Origin: an uncultured Candidatus Actinomarina sp.
GTDB taxonomy: Bacteria; Actinomycetota; Acidimicrobiia; Actinomarinales; Actinomarinaceae
Direction: 5' to 3'
DNA: 64,000 bases
Assembly: GCA_902610815.1 (NCBI GenBank)
Contig: CACLXG010000004.1
Location: forward strand, 1 to 64,000
This document shows positions 62,571-64,000 of the stretch, in pieces. The notes under the pieces are model-generated. The model was not told where the DNA came from, did not search any database, and saw nothing but the letters and a program-made list of their open reading frames with translations. The first letter of the stretch is position 1, and the number at the start of each line of letters is the position of its first letter. The position numbers were made by a program, and so were the translations under genes.

Positions 62571-64000
62571 ATGTTTGATAAAGTAACAAAATCTATTCGA
62601 GTCATATCGGCAGCAGCTGTTGAAAAAGCAAACTCTGGACATCCAGGAATGCCTATGGGAATGGCAGAAGTAGGAACTGTTTTATTCAAGAATGCACTAA
62701 AAATTTCAAATAAATACCCCGAATGGATTAACAGAGACAGGTTTGTCTTGAGTGCTGGACATGGGTCGATGCTACTTTATAGCCTGCTTCATTTCAGTGG
62801 GTTTGATATTTCAATTGATGATATTAAACAATTTAGACAATTGGGTTCAAAAACTGCCGGTCATCCTGAAGTTGATACTACATTGGGCATTGACATCACA
62901 ACAGGTCCACTCGGCCAAGGATTTGCAACTGGAGTTGGGCTAGCTTTAGCTGAGTCTTATTTGTCTGAAGTATTAGGAAAAGATGTTATTGACCACTATG
63001 TGTATGGAATAGTTTCAGATGGAGATTTGATGGAAGGAGTTTCTTTTGAAGCTGCAGAATTAGCTGGTGTATGGAAATTAGGAAAATTGATATATATTTT
63101 TGATGATAACAACATATCAATTGACGGCAGTGTAGATAAAGTATCTATTACTAATCAAAAGAAAAAATTTGAATCAGTAGGGTGGCAAGTTTTAGAAATT
63201 GATGGTCACAATGAATCTGAAATTACTGAAGCTATAAACTTATCAAAAGAAGAAACTGATAAGCCTTCTTTAATTATTGCAAAAAGCATAATTGGTAAAT
63301 ACGCACCAAACAAACAAAACACGAGCTCAATTCATGGTGCACCGCTTGGTGGTAAAGAGATGGAATTATTTTTAAATGAAGTTGGTTGGGAGGGAGATCT
63401 TTTTGAGTATGACGATGATGTTTATAAATATTTTACAGAAAAAAGACTAGAAGACGAAAAAAAATATGAAGATTGGAAAAGTAATTTAGATAAAAAATTA
63501 AAAAATGACGAATCATTCAAAATAATGTGGGACCAATTTTGTTCAAATGAATTAATATTTCCAGAAGAATTTGAAATATCTGATGGTGCGACCAGGGCAA
63601 CAGGCGGAAATTACTTAAATTTAATTGGTTCAGAAAATAAATTTGTGGTCGGAGGCTCTGCTGATCTTGCAGCTTCTACTAAGCAGGTTGTAAGCGATAA
63701 AACTTATTCAAGTGAAAATAGAGCTGGACAAAATATTGATTTTGGAATTAGGGAACACAGCATGGCTGCTGTAGTAAATGGAATTAATCTTCACAGTAAG
63801 TTGTTTGCTTATGGATCAACTTTTTTAGTGTTTTCAGATTATATGAGACCAAGTATGAGACTAGCTTCTCTTATGAATTTAAATTCTTCATATATATTTA
63901 CACATGATTCAGTTTATTTAGGAGAGGATGGTCCTACTCATCAACCTATTGAACATCTTATGTCCTTGAGGTTAATTCCTGGTTTAGATGTCATAAGACC
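62571..64000 (+). CDS. tkt: Transketolase (partial, runs off the right edge)
   Basis: An ATG at 62571 opens a frame that stays open to the window edge (476 codons seen). It begins MFDKVTKSIRVISAAAVEKA, then NSGHPGMPMG, AGHGSMLLYSLLHFSG, TTGPLGQGFATGVG and the TPP motif SDGDLMEGVSFEA ... DDNN. The second domain starts near residue 335 (GATRATGGNYLN) and includes GGSADLAAS and FGIREHSM. Transketolase moves two-carbon units in the pentose phosphate pathway. It lies 20 nt after lipBA on the same strand and may be in the same transcript. About 200 C-terminal residues are missing. Confidence 0.96.
   Translation, partial: MFDKVTKSIRVISAAAVEKANSGHPGMPMGMAEVGTVLFKNALKISNKYPEWINRDRFVLSAGHGSMLLYSLLHFSGFDISIDDIKQFRQLGSKTAGHPEVDTTLGIDITTGPLGQGFATGVGLALAESYLSEVLGKDVIDHYVYGIVSDGDLMEGVSFEAAELAGVWKLGKLIYIFDDNNISIDGSVDKVSITNQKKKFESVGWQVLEIDGHNESEITEAINLSKEETDKPSLIIAKSIIGKYAPNKQNTSSIHGAPLGGKEMELFLNEVGWEGDLFEYDDDVYKYFTEKRLEDEKKYEDWKSNLDKKLKNDESFKIMWDQFCSNELIFPEEFEISDGATRATGGNYLNLIGSENKFVVGGSADLAASTKQVVSDKTYSSENRAGQNIDFGIREHSMAAVVNGINLHSKLFAYGSTFLVFSDYMRPSMRLASLMNLNSSYIFTHDSVYLGEDGPTHQPIEHLMSLRLIPGLDVIR

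Noticed and set aside
1-64000. CRISPR arrays, insertion sequences, integrases, rRNA, toxin-antitoxin pairs and prophage genes
   Set aside because: Looked for on both strands; no regularly spaced repeats, transposase motifs, phage structural genes or rRNA stretches were seen.

Overview
This 64 kb window is chromosomal DNA of a streamlined, AT-rich marine actinobacterium, most likely of the Candidatus Actinomarinales (OM1 / marine Acidimicrobiia) type. Four things point there. First, the block mfd - mazG - eno - divIC/ftsB-like - DUF501 - ppx/gppA (7043-14031) is a typically actinobacterial gene order. Second, a short (219 aa) green-type proton-pumping rhodopsin resembles the marine actinobacterial clade rhodopsins. 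Third, base composition is low GC throughout, judged by eye. Fourth, packing is extreme: genes overlap by 1-26 nt, convergent genes overlap tail to tail, TTG starts are frequent, and no gene-free stretch exceeds about 250 bases. I saw no insertion sequence, prophage, CRISPR array, rRNA or integrase. The species is inferred, not proven.

Layout. 1-2274: tail of a probable biotin-protein ligase, then a Zn-dehydrogenase/Gfo-Idh-MocA fusion gene broken by a one-base frameshift in an A7 run. 2286-4181: tRNA-Arg(CCU) and a DrrAB-type ABC exporter. 4239-14126: housekeeping block (L25, Pth, PgsA, SDR, Mfd, MazG, enolase, FtsB-like, DUF501, Ppx) ending in tRNA-Leu(UAA). 14217-21758: sugar-uptake locus of the alpha-glucoside CUT1 type: lipoprotein binding protein, two permeases, an unknown exported protein, a ROK sugar kinase, a second diverged binding protein, and a convergent MsmK/MalK-type ATPase. 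21830-25301: light and redox genes: class II photolyase, rhodopsin, DsbB-like and TlpA-like thiol proteins. 25304-31011: menaquinone genes (ubiE/menG-type methyltransferase and an unusual FMN-split-barrel/UbiA prenyltransferase fusion), divergent from a heterodimeric ABC exporter with one degenerate ATP site. 31004-32326: orphan DNA methyltransferase and an unknown gene. 32408-37796: sufB-sufD-Rieske-sufC, fumC, rpiB. 37793-50725 (minus strand): a nearly complete de novo UMP pathway (pyrR-pyrB-pyrC-carA-carB-pyrF-pyrD-like-pyrE-like) downstream of a BMP-type nucleoside ABC importer. 50853-55063: phosphoribosyltransferase, a second suf cluster (sufC2-sufS-sufE), acyl-CoA dehydrogenase, a small unknown gene. 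55050-64000: metallo-beta-lactamase-fold hydrolase, and divergent from it lpdA, a fused alpha-beta E1, E2, a fused LipB-LipA protein, and the start of transketolase.

How it fits together. The cell appears to take up sugars and nucleosides, burn carbon through a lipoylated 2-oxoacid dehydrogenase that carries its own lipoylation enzyme in the same operon, respire through menaquinone, and supplement the proton gradient with light. The most suggestive signals outside genes are two sites of the form TTGTG-N8-CACAA, one just before rhodopsin and one between the menaquinone genes and the ABC exporter. This is the Crp/GlxR operator pattern and hints at one regulator tying light-driven and respiratory energy genes together. 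Other notable points are gene fusions and miniaturised enzymes (LipB-LipA, E1 alpha-beta, split-barrel-UbiA, very short PyrD- and PyrE-like proteins, a dihydroorotase without its usual N-terminal segment), and hairpin terminators placed directly after both solute-binding-protein genes. No wholly new multi-gene system is evident; the best leads are the shared operator and the miniaturised pyrimidine enzymes.
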